In this document: piece after piece, positions 10,441 through 23,424 of the stretch
How the letters are laid out: each line of letters opens with the position of its first letter
How positions within the stretch are numbered: the first letter of the stretch is position 1
Made by a program: the position numbers and the translations under genes
The notes under the pieces: generated by a model
What the model was told of the DNA's origin: nothing
The model's database searches: none
What the model saw: only the letters and a program-made list of their open reading frames with translations
NCBI GenBank assembly: GCA_030762175.1
Contig: CM060831.1
Span: 138,302,001-138,366,000 of the forward strand
Source: Metallyticus violacea
Taxonomy: Eukaryota > Arthropoda > Insecta > Mantodea > Metallyticidae
Direction: 5' to 3'
Length of the DNA: 64,000 nucleotides

Positions 10441-12961
10441 AATAAAAAAAAAAAATCTGAATATTGTGCAAGATATTATGTTTAAATGTATATTTACACT
10501 TTTTTTTGAAGAGCAACATTTCCCCCTCTCCCAAAATTTCAAAAATATAATCAACTATTATTTCTAACCTTTACTATATACTTCAATATTATTGGTTCAA
10601 ACCTTTCCTCTTCTCTTTACCATTAGTTTGAGATTCCAATAGTTTTTCTAGCTCATTTTTTATTTTTAGGTTTTAATGTCTGAAAAAAAAAACAATTTTT
10701 TGTTTCTGAAAAAACAAGGAATGAAAGCTCATAAACCTGCTCGTTGAAAACTGGTATGTTATTCGCTCCAAGACCCAATGCATGCTTTCATTAGATATTT
10801 TAGTGTACTTGCTACTACAAAAACTATATTTTTACCTTTTAAAAGTAGGCTTTCATACAGAGAAAATACCTCGCCCCAAGAATCCTTGTCAAAGTGCTAT
10901 TTTAAACACCATCAAAGATAGACATATCGTAATGTCAGACTACACTTAATGTTCGGTAAAAATGACATTTTTGCATTATTTTGTTACGAAATTTGCGATT
11001 TATACTGCAATATCTACCCTAATATTTAAATAAATTTTAAAAAAAGTCTCCCGTTGATGTTTGCATGCTTTAATCTGTGGAAAGCGCTCTACAGAGAGCT
11101 CTGGGAAGGAGTCATAATTGCACGAGAGAGGGATAACTTGACAAAATTCAAAATACCTATTTAAATATAATTTACTAAAATATAAATAGTATTTATTTAT
11201 TTTATGACTCAAAATGATAATAAATGAGCTTGGTATCATACAAACCAAACGTTACAGCGTAAACATTTATAAATTGTTGAATGATTAATCAAACAAAGGC
11301 CTTCGCAACGAGTGATAAAGAAGTTGGTCTATTTAATTCTCAAATTGCTTTAACTCTTCGGCAAAGCAATAATAATTGCCTAACACACAATGCTACAATA
11401 TGCAATCCATTACCAAAGCAAATTCACTTAAAATATATTACCCCAATTGCCCCCAAACCACCTGACTAACAATTACAAAATATTATATAAACGAGAAGCT
11501 TTTACAAAATAATAATGATAAAAATTAAACGAAACTACATACAATCTTTTTTATACTTTAATACCTGGGTCACTGGAAACACACAATGAAGAGACTCCTT
11601 AGAATTTCTTACTGAAATAACCCAAAATTATCCCACATTACCCTGGAGTGTCTAGACTTCGTCTGGTCTGAAAGGAAGTTAGGAAGTGTTTGCTCTGAAA
11701 GGAAGCCAGAAAGTGTCTTTCTAATCGAAAACGTAACGTAGCCTTCTTCTATTTATTTACGTTAACACGTAAGACCTCTCAGCCATTAGGTGAAGGCTTC
11801 CAACATAAGGTCAAGACCAAGTTGCAAGAAAGCAAACGGAGGAGCTGAAATAGTGATGTGGGTAAATGAACGAGCGCAAAAAACGGCACAATACACATCA
11901 AAACTGTCTAAGGAACACAGATTTTTTCTTAATTTTTGTAATAATTATGAATGGATTCTCACATACAAGTTGTACAAACAATATTACGTTGACAATTTCA
12001 GTGACACATTTTCCATCAATGAAATGTAACGAATTTTTAATTTAAACCAACTGCAGCCGCATATCGCTGCAAATTTATAGTATTGCACTAACGTGCATTT
12101 GTCTTCTCACTGTCGCCAATTCTGTTTTCCCACAAATTCATGAGCAAGAATCGATTTACTTCCAAAAACCATACCACAAAATGATGAAAGAAGAAAAATA
12201 ACTAGCCACTTCAGGCAATCAACTCTCGTATCACATATTGCATAGGCTGGAATTATGAACATATATTCCTTTATCAATAAAAGATAAAACACAATACATG
12301 CAATTAGCACTGTTACACTTCCTAATGTATTTTTCTTAGATGTCATTAATGAGTAAATAGAATTGTAGAAATCGAACTTAGTCTATTCCAGATTCACCAT
12401 TTTTAATTGGCAGGTATTACAGATGTCAGTTGATGTATTTTGTACAATTATTATAATTGAAAATGAATTTTAAGAATATATTATTTTTATTCTAATTTTA
12501 TTCATGAAATTGTTCCCAATAAATATCAGCCGATGTTGCTACGCACGTGAATTTATCAGTAATCTCAGAACTTGTAAAATTATCAAAAACACATTATTTT
12601 GTAATTTTAAAGATGCTAATAAACAATTAAAAATTGTCTTTTTCTAAAATTTTCCATAATACTTGTGTCACCATTAGTTTGTACCGCCACTTTTTGCATT
12701 AAGTACTGCTCTACACTTTCTCGGTAAAAGTGATAAATGCTTTGTATGCTTCTCCCTGTAGACAACATTGGAAAAACAAATGACAAATTATACGTAACAG
12801 CAATATTTACTTTCAAGTATTGATTTTGCGATTTTAGTTTGCATTTTAATATAATAAATATTTCCCCTGAATTACTTTTTTTTTTTCTGAAAAGAATTAA
12901 TACACTGAAAGAATATTATTTTGAATGGTTGGTAAAGAAATAATCTTAAATTGTTATGAAA

Positions 12962-12993
<32 letters not shown>

Positions 12994-14308
12994 CAATTCC
13001 TTGTTACTATACAAATAATGAAACATATTTGCATGTAAAATATCTGAAATTAAATTTTACTAAAGCAAGTTCTTTCACAGAATCGATGATAAATTTCTTT
13101 CCTTCATTCACTGTGTTCAATTCTCGTCAGTGTCGTCCTCTTTGGCTTATTGTTATTATTTTTGTTCCCCTTTACCTCAGTCCTCAATTTGGGGGGGGGG
13201 ATAATTCGCGATTCGTGAAAAAAAACCAAACGAAAGTATTTCAAGACAGTGGGAAGTGAATAGAAGTGTCCTGTGTGATGCTTTATTGAAAGCAAGTAAG
13301 GAAAGCTTGGAGCATAATCCGTACCGCAGGAGTGCAGAAGGGCAGAGAGGGAGGTGAGCTCTGTGACGTAAACTGTATAATAGATCGGCGCGTCTTCGTC
13401 TTTTGTTTTGTTTGTTTGTTTTTTTAAACATTGAAGTGTCACAGGTAGTGAACATTATCATACATGAGATGAAAATTTTGTACAGGATTTTTTGTGGTGG
13501 GGAGAATGAAGAGTGCCGGGCTTTAGTTAAGAATACAACTCAGGTATTTGCCATTGTTTGATGTGATTAAAATAAATTCCTTATATTGCAATATAAGTAT
13601 TTGTAGTATTTTGCTGTAGAGTTTATCATCCTATTATTGTTATCCTTATGGTTATTATCATTAATATTTGTATTATCTTCGTGGTAAAGTTAGTGTTTTT
13701 CATTTTGTTTACTAATACATTTATTTCCACTCCCATGACTTACACGTATGGGCTGTTATTGTTACTTCTTGTACTATTATTGTTCCTTTTCTTCTTATTA
13801 TATTAATATTTTTCACTGTTATTAATTATTTTTGTTTATTAGCAGCTATTTACTGTCTTTCATGTTTTACAAATGTTTATACATGTAAGAGTAAAATACT
13901 CGTTACTGTTTAAGTTACAATCGGGAATCGGATGTTGATGATTATGCCATCTTCTATTTAAAATACTTTATACACATAAATTTTTATTGTGGATTTCTGT
14001 AATTTTTCGAAAAATTTCTATTTCTGGTAAAATTATTACAGTTTAGTGCATTTAGACGATTTTTTTTTCCCCCACTTTTAGCGACATATTTAATTTCTTT
14101 TTTCTTTTCTTTCTTCCCTATTCTGTAGTACTACTACTTTCCTCGTTTAAGCAAAGCTAGGTTGAGACTGACATGCCTTAGCAATGAAATGACTACAGTA
14201 CTAGAAAAAGGTGTTGAGCCTTAGGTATTCAGTTCACAACTTTGTCTAGAAACTTGCCAGGAAGTGTTATTGCAAAAAGCCAGTTAGACATTATGGGAAT
14301 TAGGGAAT
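10441..14308. other. Anonymous AT-rich sequence, about 3.9 kb
   Basis: No gene or repeat family was recognised. There is a poly-T run at 12966-12990 and a G10 tract near 13191-13200. Short frames at 12107-12346 (-) and 12616-12816 (-) have no family signature. Confidence 0.4.
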
Positions 14309-15690
14309 ATGATGTTACACATTGGAACTAGAGCGTCTCATCAAGCAACCATTGGCTCAGATTACTCTCGAAGTAAACGTTACATATCTACTGCATTCCA
14401 GGATATTGTTTTAAACCCCCCGTTTTCAGAAAAAAAAAAAGTTTTGGTGGCCTGCAAATCAGCTGGTGCAGAAGGGTGTTTTAGTTGCAGTTTAGTTGCA
14501 CTCAAAAGTACCGAAAGACAGTATTGTGTAAACTAAATTATTCTTAGTTCGGTGAAAACGTTTCCGACTGATGGTTTGAATTACTGTGCAAGGTTTGTGG
14601 AGTTAAAGTGGCAGCAGAGAAGAAATTCATAAAACAACGGCACATTAAACGCGACAAAGGTACACAACAAAAGGCACCTAAAGATGTTAAAAGGCTTTTA
14701 CTTAAAGATGGTGCATTTAACTTGCCTTGCGCACACTATGCACACGGTGGTTGCGCTAGAAATTCGCGCCCACTTTTCTAAAGTCGGCCAGCTTGTATCT
14801 TAAACAAAGAAAAACTTTATTAAAGCTCTATCAAGAACAGTAGTCTTCAAAACCATAGATGTCGGTCCTGGTGGTGTAGTGGTCACCATACTTGCCTCCT
14901 AAACCCAAAACGCGGGTTCGAACCCGGCCAGGATCGATGGATTTTTTCGGGCGTAAAGATCCCAAGTGTGGCTTCCTTCGGAAGGGAAGTAAAGCCGTGG
15001 GTCCCGTGTCGTACATTTACGGCACGAAAAAGAACCTCAAGCCTGAAAGAAGGGGCCTCTCAGCAAAATTTGTCGGCCATTTCACGCCCTGAGTTGAATG
15101 GGACACTGATGACCTGAGATGTTAAAGAGCGTCCATAAATAAATAAATAAATCAATAAATAAATCAAGAACCATAGATCCAGGTGTTCTGCCACCGCAAC
15201 TCATGATTACACGGTAAAGCTCCTCCTGGGTCGATGCTGCTGTGTACTATTGCAACAACTGTGAAATCAGTTGACGGTCTGAAGATGCTGTATTCTAAAG
15301 CTATCCAGCGAGGCCAGCAGTTATTTTCCAACAGTGAAATGCAGGAGGAGGTGGCACAATTAAAAGCAACTTTCAATTTCCTACCTTCTGCAATTGCGAA
15401 ACCAAAAAAGCAGCGTGAAACTTTAAACCTCCAATGAACTGGTCAACAAAACTCAAGTTGCGCTCTAAGATTTGTGTAGTATAGTTAGTGAATTGGTCAA
15501 AAATAAAATAAAAAGTGCGCTAGATAAAAATTCGCGGTACAACTCCATGTACTTGATCTCTAGTATACTAACTGGTGGAAATTTCAACACAGTAGCTTTC
15601 GATAACTGACATCTACTGACTTAGCAAACTTTAAGTATGCTCTGATTGTAAGTGTGATGTTGAAAGCAACTTTTCCAAATCTGACAATGT
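14309..15690 (+). pseudogene. hAT/CGGBP1-like transposase relic, split by SINE-A
   Basis: Broken frames read as a BED-finger-like segment (LLCKVCGVKVAAEKKF, then H-I-K-R-D) at about 14580-14680. A stretch with LPCAHYAH and FSKVGQLVS lies at about 14720-14800. After the SINE come residues reading PGVLPPQ, then EEVAQLKATFNFLPSAIAK at 15339-15400. These segments follow, in order, the layout I associate with CGGBP1/ZBED-type hAT-derived proteins: BED finger, a SKVDKL-like helix, and an F..LP.AI segment. Stops and frameshifts show it is dead. SINE-A at 14862-15168 splits it with a clean TSD. Where the element ends is uncertain. Confidence 0.6.
14861..15168 (+). repeat. SINE-A copy 5 with 10-bp TSD
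   Basis: Full-length copy: TCGGTCCTGGTGGTGTAGTG head, B box GGTTCGAACCC, tail of AAAT units. The TSD AACCATAGAT lies at 14851-14860 and 15169-15178. It interrupts the hAT-like relic. Confidence 0.95.
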
Positions 15691-16741
15691 TCTTGATGTT
15701 TCCTTTCTTTTACATTCTGCATATTTACACTGCAATTTACAGCAGTGCAGAAAAAAGGTGGTTACATTTTTACAGTTTAATTTTTCAGTTCCGTTTTTTT
15801 TTTATTGCAAGTAAATGTAAAACATTTTAAAATGTTAGTAGCCTACATTTAATAAAGCAATGATCCACGTTAACTACGTTATTTCTTATGGAGTTGGAGT
15901 TTCAAAAATGTGGTTTTTATACAATTAAGGTCATTAAAATCATCAACATTCTGGCTCTGGTTATATTTGCCACAATAAATATAAATTATTGAACACCTCA
16001 CTCTGTGCACCACGCTTCCGAGCCGCGGGTATTTAGAAAAGCTCAGGTTGCAAGAATGCAATCGTTTGTCGTGTAGTTTCCAATATATTTCAAGAAATGA
16101 ATAATACAGTTCAACCTGCTGCGAAGATATTTATCTAGGAAACCTGCTCTAAGCAGTGAGGTTGATCTCAACAAGAGTATAGGCGGGAGTGAAGATGTGC
16201 CGCACTGCGCATTTGGAATTGCAACTGTTTTGTACTCTTTACGTTTTGTGACTCGCTCTTACGAGCAAATCAAAACACTTTCATATCCCTGGTTAAATCT
16301 AAATGATTTCTCCGCCAATGAATGTTCTTTATACCACAAAAAAGATATTATGTGGGCACAGCGAGTAACAAGCAGTAGTACAGACATTTGCACTAAGTTA
16401 GATAAGAGGTCTATTGCTTCATTACTATTTCCTTCTCCCGTTTTTCACTTCATTTCTCATTAATTCCAACTAAACAAATGAAGGATGTTTATTGATTTAT
16501 GGCTCCAAATGAAACTCAATATTTCTTTAGTGACATTCTCTTAAAGGGATAATCGAAATCCGCAATTTCACGTGTTTAATTGTGGGCATTTAAACAGATG
16601 TTCATTCAAATGCAAAGTGTTTGTGGAGGAACTTATAGTTATTTTAAAGAGAAGATATTTTCTTTACGTTGTGGAAAATCTGCTGTTTTATACCTTGAAT
16701 ATACACAAGTCATTGACAAATAACTGTTATTTTAAGAAATG
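15691..16741. other. Anonymous AT-rich sequence
   Basis: No feature was recognised on either strand. An 88-codon open frame at 16197-16463 has no family signature. Confidence 0.4.
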
Positions 16742-17040
16742 TTTTTTTATTGCTTTATTTATGGACGCTCTTTAACATCTCAGGTCATCAGTGTCCCATT
16801 CAACTCGCGGCGTGAAACGGCCGACAAATTTTGCTCAGAGGCCTCTCTTTCAGGCTTGAGGTTCTTTTTCGTGCCGTAAATGTACGACACGGGATCCACG
16901 ACTTTACTTCCCTTCCGAAGGAAGCCATACTTGGGATTTTTACGCCCGAAAAAATCCATCGGTCTTGGCCGGGTTCGAACCCGCGATCTTGGGTGTAGGA
17001 GGCAACAAGTATGGTAACCACTACACCACCAGGACCGAGG
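16742..17040 (-). repeat. SINE-A copy 6, full length
   Basis: Reverse-oriented copy from GGACGCTCTTTAACATCTCA (3' end) to CCACTACACCACCAGGACCG (5' head). TTAAGAAATG at 16732-16741 and TTAAGAATG at 17041 are a likely, slightly decayed TSD. Confidence 0.93.
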
Positions 17041-17344
17041 TTAAGAATGCTACCCAGGTGTCAGAGTGACTTTGCACCTTCTCAGTCATGTTCATTCTGC
17101 GGCTATGGTTTCGTCATCGACAAGGATTGGATCTTTTAGAAACCGGAAGCTGCAATTTCTGGGCTGTAGGGTGGTGTGGAAGGATAGTGATGTATTCTTG
17201 GGTGTCTGTGGTTTCACGATGTCCTAAGCTTCGGTCATATCTTTGTGAGGATAGATGTATGGAACCACCTTCCGAACAGTTTTGAGGGTAGGTCCATAAG
17301 TTTCCGGCCTAATCATTTTCTAGGTATGATAAAGACAAAAACTA

Positions 17345-18250
17345 TATTTTATTTTTTAATATAGTTACCGTTTATTGCCATACACTTGTCACATCTTTGA
17401 ATTTCAACCCCCCCCCTCCCCCAATAGTAAGAAGTCTTGCCTGCAAAATGGGCACAAACAGCATCCATCACTTCTTCGTCACACTTAAATTTCCTTCCTC
17501 GATGTCCTTCTTGAGTTTTGAGGAGAGAAAATAGACACTGGGAGCTAGATCTGGGCTTGAAGTCACATTTTTTCACAGTTTCTTTGCAACAAGAACTGTG
17601 TGCACAGGCGCCTGGAAGCACGTAGTCTGTGCAGTAGGCCAGCCTACTCCCAATTTACTGTGGTGTTCCTCTCCTTGAAGTCAATGAAGTATGCCTTCAC
17701 AGTTCCAAAAGTTTGTGGCCATGATCTCTTGGTTGACTGAGTGGCCTTGGCCTTTAGAGACGCTGCTTCGCCGGTTTACGCCACTCCATTGATTCTCTTT
17801 TGAACAAGAGATCATAGTAGAGGACCATAGTTCCATCTCCTGGAACAATGGTTTGCAGAACTCCTCTCGTTGCCACGGCAGAGTTTCAAAAATGCCGACA
17901 ACAGATGACTCGCTGCTGTTTTTGGACTATGGAAAGAAGTCTAGGCACTAACCTTATTCATATTTAAATGTTTATGAATAATTCAAAGGACTGTTGTTTT
18001 AAAAAGGCCCAACCTTGCTGCTATTTCTGTAACTTTGAGCCGCCGGTCTTTCATAATTTCTACTTCCACAAGAGCGATGTTTACAGGAGTGAGCACTTCC
18101 AAGGGCCGACCTGCACGCTCTTCGTCTTCAATGCTTTCTCGACCCATTGAAACAGTTTGGCCCATTCTTTTACGGCAGAATATGAGAGGGATGTTTCCCC
18201 ATATACAGCGTTCACCGAAACTCCATTTCGAACATGTCACAATCTTCTAC
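17345..18250 (-). pseudogene. Mariner (SETMAR-type) transposase relic
   Basis: On the - strand the N-terminal HTH part reads GRESIEDEERAGRP then DRRLKVTEIAARLGL (18240-17983). The middle includes GEAASLKAKATQSTK and DFKERNTTVN. The C-terminal part is RGRKFKCDEEVMDAV and CDKCMAINGNYIKK (17560-17349). The order and motifs match mariner transposases, which move by a DDD catalytic domain and cut-and-paste. Many stops and frameshifts make it inactive. The flank near 17290 (GTCCATAAGTTTCCGGCCTA) resembles a decayed terminal inverted repeat. Confidence 0.88.
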
Positions 18251-20760
18251 ACATAGTCTTATTTATGAAATGATATCTGAACGAATGAACATAGTGGAGC
18301 GGAAGTTACAGCTGAAAGTATTTACTTAACTAATAAGCTATGACACCCGATAAGGGTTTTGTAAAGGCGATAATATATCAAAGTTCCAAAACTTCCACTG
18401 GCTATTTAGTTGATTTTCTGCTGTATTATCAAAGAGGTAGTCACAACGTGTACTTGACTTTGTTACTAATACTGACTACAGATTGACATTTTGAGATGAG
18501 AAGAAAAAGTTGCATAGCCTGAATTCGTAACATTACAGAGGTTAATAAAACCGTATGGATTTTGAAAAGTCGGGTAGAATTGAAATGTGCGTCTATTGAC
18601 GATAATTTCTAGACTACTTGCATCACAGATGTATCTACAAATTGCCAAAATCTGGAATGTTATAACTATTGCATTAAAAATAATAAATAAACAAATAACG
18701 CCCATTATTACCTAATTTTGATTTCCATTATATTAGGTGACAACATCCGATAGTATCTAAATTCACTGTACTTTTTTCCCCCTTTGCATATCTTTTCCAA
18801 AGAAACAATTCAATAAATACAGCAATGACTTTTGCCGAGAAATCCGCCCACAAATAATTTGATTTGCACAATATTAAGTGCCCAAAAGTAGATTTGCTCA
18901 AAAAGGAATGATCGGATCCATCAATTCGAGCTTGAAACCAAAAGACAATCCATAGAGTGGCATCTCAAAACTTCTCATGGTAAAATTAGTTGAAGACTAA
19001 TCAGGTGAATTCATCTGATGCCAATGACATCAGCGAAACCTGAATATTATGAGGGAAACTCCATAATTAAGGGGGAGTTGCTGAAGCTGTTACAGCATGA
19101 AGAGACAAATATGGGGCAACATCTAATAGTGTTCAACAGACGGCAAGACAAACGCACTGCGAAAACATGACTGTTCCACTTGAAAGTTGTACCTTTTGCT
19201 GTCACAAAAAGCGAACCGAGCAAGTTCACAGTAGAATGGTCCAGCAATTTGGTGCAAGCTGTATGAGTGAAAGAAACGTGTGTCAATGAATAGAGAGACA
19301 AGATCACCTTGCGTCTGTCTTTGATGAAGAATGCTCGGGTCAATGATCAAAACGTTGCTCGCATGGACGTCCTTTTTCGCGAATTTACATGGCCACTGCT
19401 GATTGTGGTTGGTATGTAATAATATACCTTGGCACTTGAGACACAAGGGTCTTTTGTGTACTCCTTTAATACTAACTTTGTAGTTTCAAATCTTGAGCTT
19501 TCGTAAACTCTAGAACCTTTCCTACAAACTAATGAAACACTTCTCCTAAAGCATTGAATCCTAATTGAGCTTTTTATTCTCCAAAGCCTCACATTGTAGC
19601 AAGCAATCTCAGTTCCAAGATACGTACGTTTATCATGGTACAGTTCCATTGTCCGTACGTGGCAATTAGTAATCATTCCAAAAGCTTTCCTGGCTTGATT
19701 TCTATCCTATTCAGCAGGTCCTTAGCCAGGGTGCTATAATGAGAATTTTATCGGAAAAATTCCGTTGTATCTGATGTTCCTTCTTGATACATTGATATAC
19801 TGCAGTTCTAGCCTCTTGATAATGCTGCAGAAAGGTTTTGGTCCTATGAAGTAATCCAGTTCCATCTGTTGTCATTTCACCAGCCGATTCATTACCTTCA
19901 AAGTGCCAAGTTCGGATTGAGCTAAGTGATATTTCCATACAAATCTAGAGTTGACCGATAAGATTTGAGTGTATTATGTGTGGCTTGACTATCAGTTCTG
20001 CCTGAAGAATTGTAACATCGTTCCCCTTCCCTGTTGCTAACGTACTGCAAATTAGCGTTGACGTTTCTCTCACATAATCCGCGAGATTCTGAAAATTCAT
20101 AATCTGTGTGTCAGATAGGGGGCAAGATTGTTGAGTAATGAAAACAAGTGAAGTGCGTTTAGTGTTGCGACCTTGTCACATTATCATGCTCAGAATAAAG
20201 AGGGTTTTTTTTTTTTTTTTTTTTTTTTCGCGCAATGAAACGTGGGGCTAGAAATTAAAATACAATCCATGGAATGGCGACACACACCTTCCCCGGCCAA
20301 GAAAATAATTCAAGTCAGCACCCCATGCTTGAAAATTTCTGCTGACCTTGTTTCGGGACATAAAACGACCAATTTTTGAACACTATGAAGAGAAATGAGA
20401 GACAGTAAACTGTACGTGCTGAGAGAGGAACCGCAGCCTGCAATTTGCTTTCGTCGTCGCGGACATGATAACGCGCGACCAAAACACTGTTGACGCAACG
20501 GTTACTACCATTTAAAAACTATAAACTACAGTTTAGATCTTGTTTCATTGAACTTCGTGTGTTTGGGAAGTTTAAGGAAGTATACGATGACGAAATGAAC
20601 GTGGCGCTGCACTTCTGGCTTCGCTTTGCGGTGACAATGTAGAAACATGATATCATTGTTTAGGCATGTCAATAAAATGTAATTTGCTCTTAATTATTGA
20701 ATCGCCCTCTTAGTAAGACGCACTAAAACATTTGTTCTGGATTCGAACCCGCAAAGTGCT
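18251..20760. other. Anonymous sequence with a coding-like - strand block
   Basis: No family was recognised. Between 19047 and 19938 successive - strand open frames (75, 109, 107 and 98 codons) cover most of 0.9 kb in shifting phase, which may be a degraded unknown ORF. A T-run lies at 20206-20229. Confidence 0.3.
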
Positions 20761-21539
20761 TCAAGTTGACATCTGACAAGGCACGTCGTTCTCATTTTTC
20801 CCCCCTCAAGCACCTATTTCAATCCATCCCTGACTTTACAGATGAGAAGTGGCAAGAAGTAGCAGGAGGTGAGGCAACAAGGAAGAGGAGCTGCAAGGGA
20901 GAGGGAGGGGGAAGTTTAATCCCAGAGCTGTGGGACCTTAGCAACTCCCAACACATTAAAGTTAAGCAGAGCAGATCTCAAGGGGTCCCGAGGGACATCC
21001 ATTAATGACTGCTGGGGATTGGGAAGAGACGGCGGAGGGTCCAAACTTACATATGCAAAGGTAAGACTAAGAAGGACGACGAGGAGGGGGTTCGGAAACA
21101 AGGAGGAGAGACGGGCGAATTTGGAGGATTCTTTCTCCTCCCACCTCCTCCGTCTTTTATCCCACACTTCCTATCTTCATCTTACCTTCTGTCTCAGAGA
21201 ATCTTTTTGCAGATGCATTTACTTACTTTGCATAAATCTCGGAAGCATTATTATGTGGCGCTATTTCTTTTCCCCTGTCTCGCCGCGCACACAGACACGC
21301 ACGCGCGAAATGAGCTCTGAGATTTCCACCGTACTGTATCCCGGCATTGTTTTCGACTAACATCCATCTCGCCCCGCTGCATATATTGCGGTTAAAGTAA
21401 CACAGAGTTATTATTGCCCCTTAAAATTTAAGTAAAATAAGGCATCGCCCCTGTAAAACACGCACTCGGGAAATCAATTTAGATGGGCTATCGTTTGATT
21501 CCGTTATGAATTTCTCCTGCATTACTTCGTTTTTAGCGA
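20761..21539. other. GC/purine-rich unassigned block
   Basis: 20860-21160 is much richer in G and A than its surroundings (for example GGGAGAGGGAGGGGGAAG). It yields overlapping frames on both strands with low-complexity translations. No gene was recognised. Confidence 0.3.
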
Positions 21540-22745
21540 ATTTCGAAGCTATTAAGGTACTCACCGAGAAACATTGTCGTATTTTTCGACTATTTTATTT
21601 TTAGCGCATTCAGAAGGAACGTAAGCTATTGCTGCTATACCAATGGAAAGATTTTTTACTAATCTACCCCAATCTGCATCAATCGTACCTACTAGGCACA
21701 AAAAAGAAGTGTTACTTTATATATGTATCGTCTGTTAACGCTCTGACAGTCGCAATTTTGGGTTTTTCTCAACGAAACTCGACACATAGCCATCAATTAA
21801 TAAATGATTCGCCGAGATCGTTAACCACCAACATTTTACTAGCGAAAATTATATATAAAGCTATAGCGGTCGTAATTTTTTATTTATCTCAACGAAACTT
21901 AGTAAAAATCTTTAAAATAATTTATAAATCCTCTAGAGATTCCAATTTTAAACGTTTTCAAAGGAAAATTCGTATATGCAATTGAAATTAAGTAGGGAAC
22001 ATTGTTTTCGAAAAATCAGTGAAATCGGACTATTAGGAGAGGGGTTACCTGAGACGCAAAATTTAAAAATAGCTCTGGTGGCATTAATATGATTTTTCGC
22101 AACCAAACTCCGTATATGCCATTTAAATAGAATAAGAAAAATCGTTCCGGAAAATCAGGGAAATCGGAGCGTTGGGGGGGGGGGGGAGTTTGCCTGCACC
22201 TCAAAATTAAAAAATCGCTCTAGTGATTTTTTTTTTTTTGCAACGAAACTACGTTGTGAGAACCTGGAGGTTACCTGAAACCCCAAATTTAAAAATCGCT
22301 CTAGCAGTACCATGAAGTTTTTTTCAACAAAATTGGACATATACTATTTAAATGAAACAAGAAAAAAATATTTTTGAAAAACATCAGATTAATGGGAGTG
22401 GGGGATACCTGAAAAAAAAAAAAAAAAAAACTCTTGGGGGTTAAGCTCAAATTTAAAAATCGCTCTAAAGGGCGCAATTTATATATATACTTTTTTTAAA
22501 AGAAACTCGATATATGTCATTGAAATAAAATAAGAAAATTCGATAATCAGCGAAACTGGACAATTAGCGGGGGGAGGGGGAGAGGTTTACCATAAATTAA
22601 AAATCGCAATAATGGAATTAATATTTGTTTTGCAACAAAATATACCATTAAAACAAAACAGAGAAAAAAAGTTTTTTTTTTTTAGATACATGAAATCGGA
22701 CTATTAGCGGGGGATGTGTCTGCACCCCTGTATATAAAAATGACA
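21540..22745 (-). repeat. Satellite-like repeat, locus 3 (7 or more units)
   Basis: Units repeat AAATCGGACTATTAG...TACCTG..AAATTTAAAAATCGCTCT...CAACGAAACT...ATATGCCATTTAAAT. The hallmark AAATCGGA or a variant occurs near 22021, 22161, 22385, 22551 and 22691. These are the reverse complement of the units at 8215-9245. Poly-G (about 22175-22186) and poly-A runs occur inside units. Confidence 0.82.
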
Positions 22746-22828
22746 TACCTAAAAGTTATGCTGTACATAAAAAAATATAATATACGCTTAAAACTGATGA
22801 TAAAATTACCCATAAAATGTAGTGTCAA

Positions 22829-23104
22829 ATGCCCGGATTATTGCAGTTCTTTCATTGGCTATTAGATGGCATTAGAGTAGTTCATTTGAATGTGCGCAAT
22901 GAGAAATTGAACTACATTATGATAGACGAGGGTGAAGATGGAGCAATGGCAGAATTAGTGGCAGGGGAAACTGGAGATTCCAAGAGGAAATCTGTCCGGA
23001 TACCCCACTCTCCACCACAAATCTCATTTACGGCCGCTGGAATTGAACCCGGAATACCTTGGTGTGAGGCGAAACAATGGCGCCATCTATTCATAAAATG
23101 TTGA
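22829..23104 (+). other. Unassigned 91-codon open frame
   Basis: The peptide ends with a segment containing SFTAAGIEPGIPWCEAKQW. It resembles the spurious 'G-IEPG-P' peptides that dispersed insect repeats often encode. There is no domain and no splice context, so it is probably repeat-derived rather than a gene. Confidence 0.25.
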
Positions 23105-23424
23105 ATTTTAAAGTTTAAATATATTTAGGTTTGTTCAGATGTGCATGCTTGTTTACATTCTCTATTTGAGATAACTGAGAGGATTTGTACTTCTGAATTA
23201 AAACTTCCACTTTTTGCACATTATTTTGCACTAGGCTTCCTTTCGTTGGGCAATTGCTCTTCATATGGGCTTTCTGACTGAAATGTGTTTAAAAAAGGGA
23301 ACTTTGCAAATAATTGCATGAGAGGAATAAAAAATTGGAATTGATAAACGATTGAGGGATTTTAATTTTAAGATAGAAACTCTTGAAGCTGCCACCTCCG
23401 CATTTTAATTAGATTGATTGTAAT
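23105..23424. other. Anonymous sequence
   Basis: Nothing was recognised. Confidence 0.4.

Noticed and set aside
20900..21040. Possible 5S rRNA-like segment (GTTAAGCAGAGCAGATCTCA ... GGGGATTGGGAAG)
   Set aside because: It has only a short GTTAAGCAG match to the 5S internal promoter region. The rest does not align in order, so neither a 5S gene nor a 5S-derived SINE can be supported.
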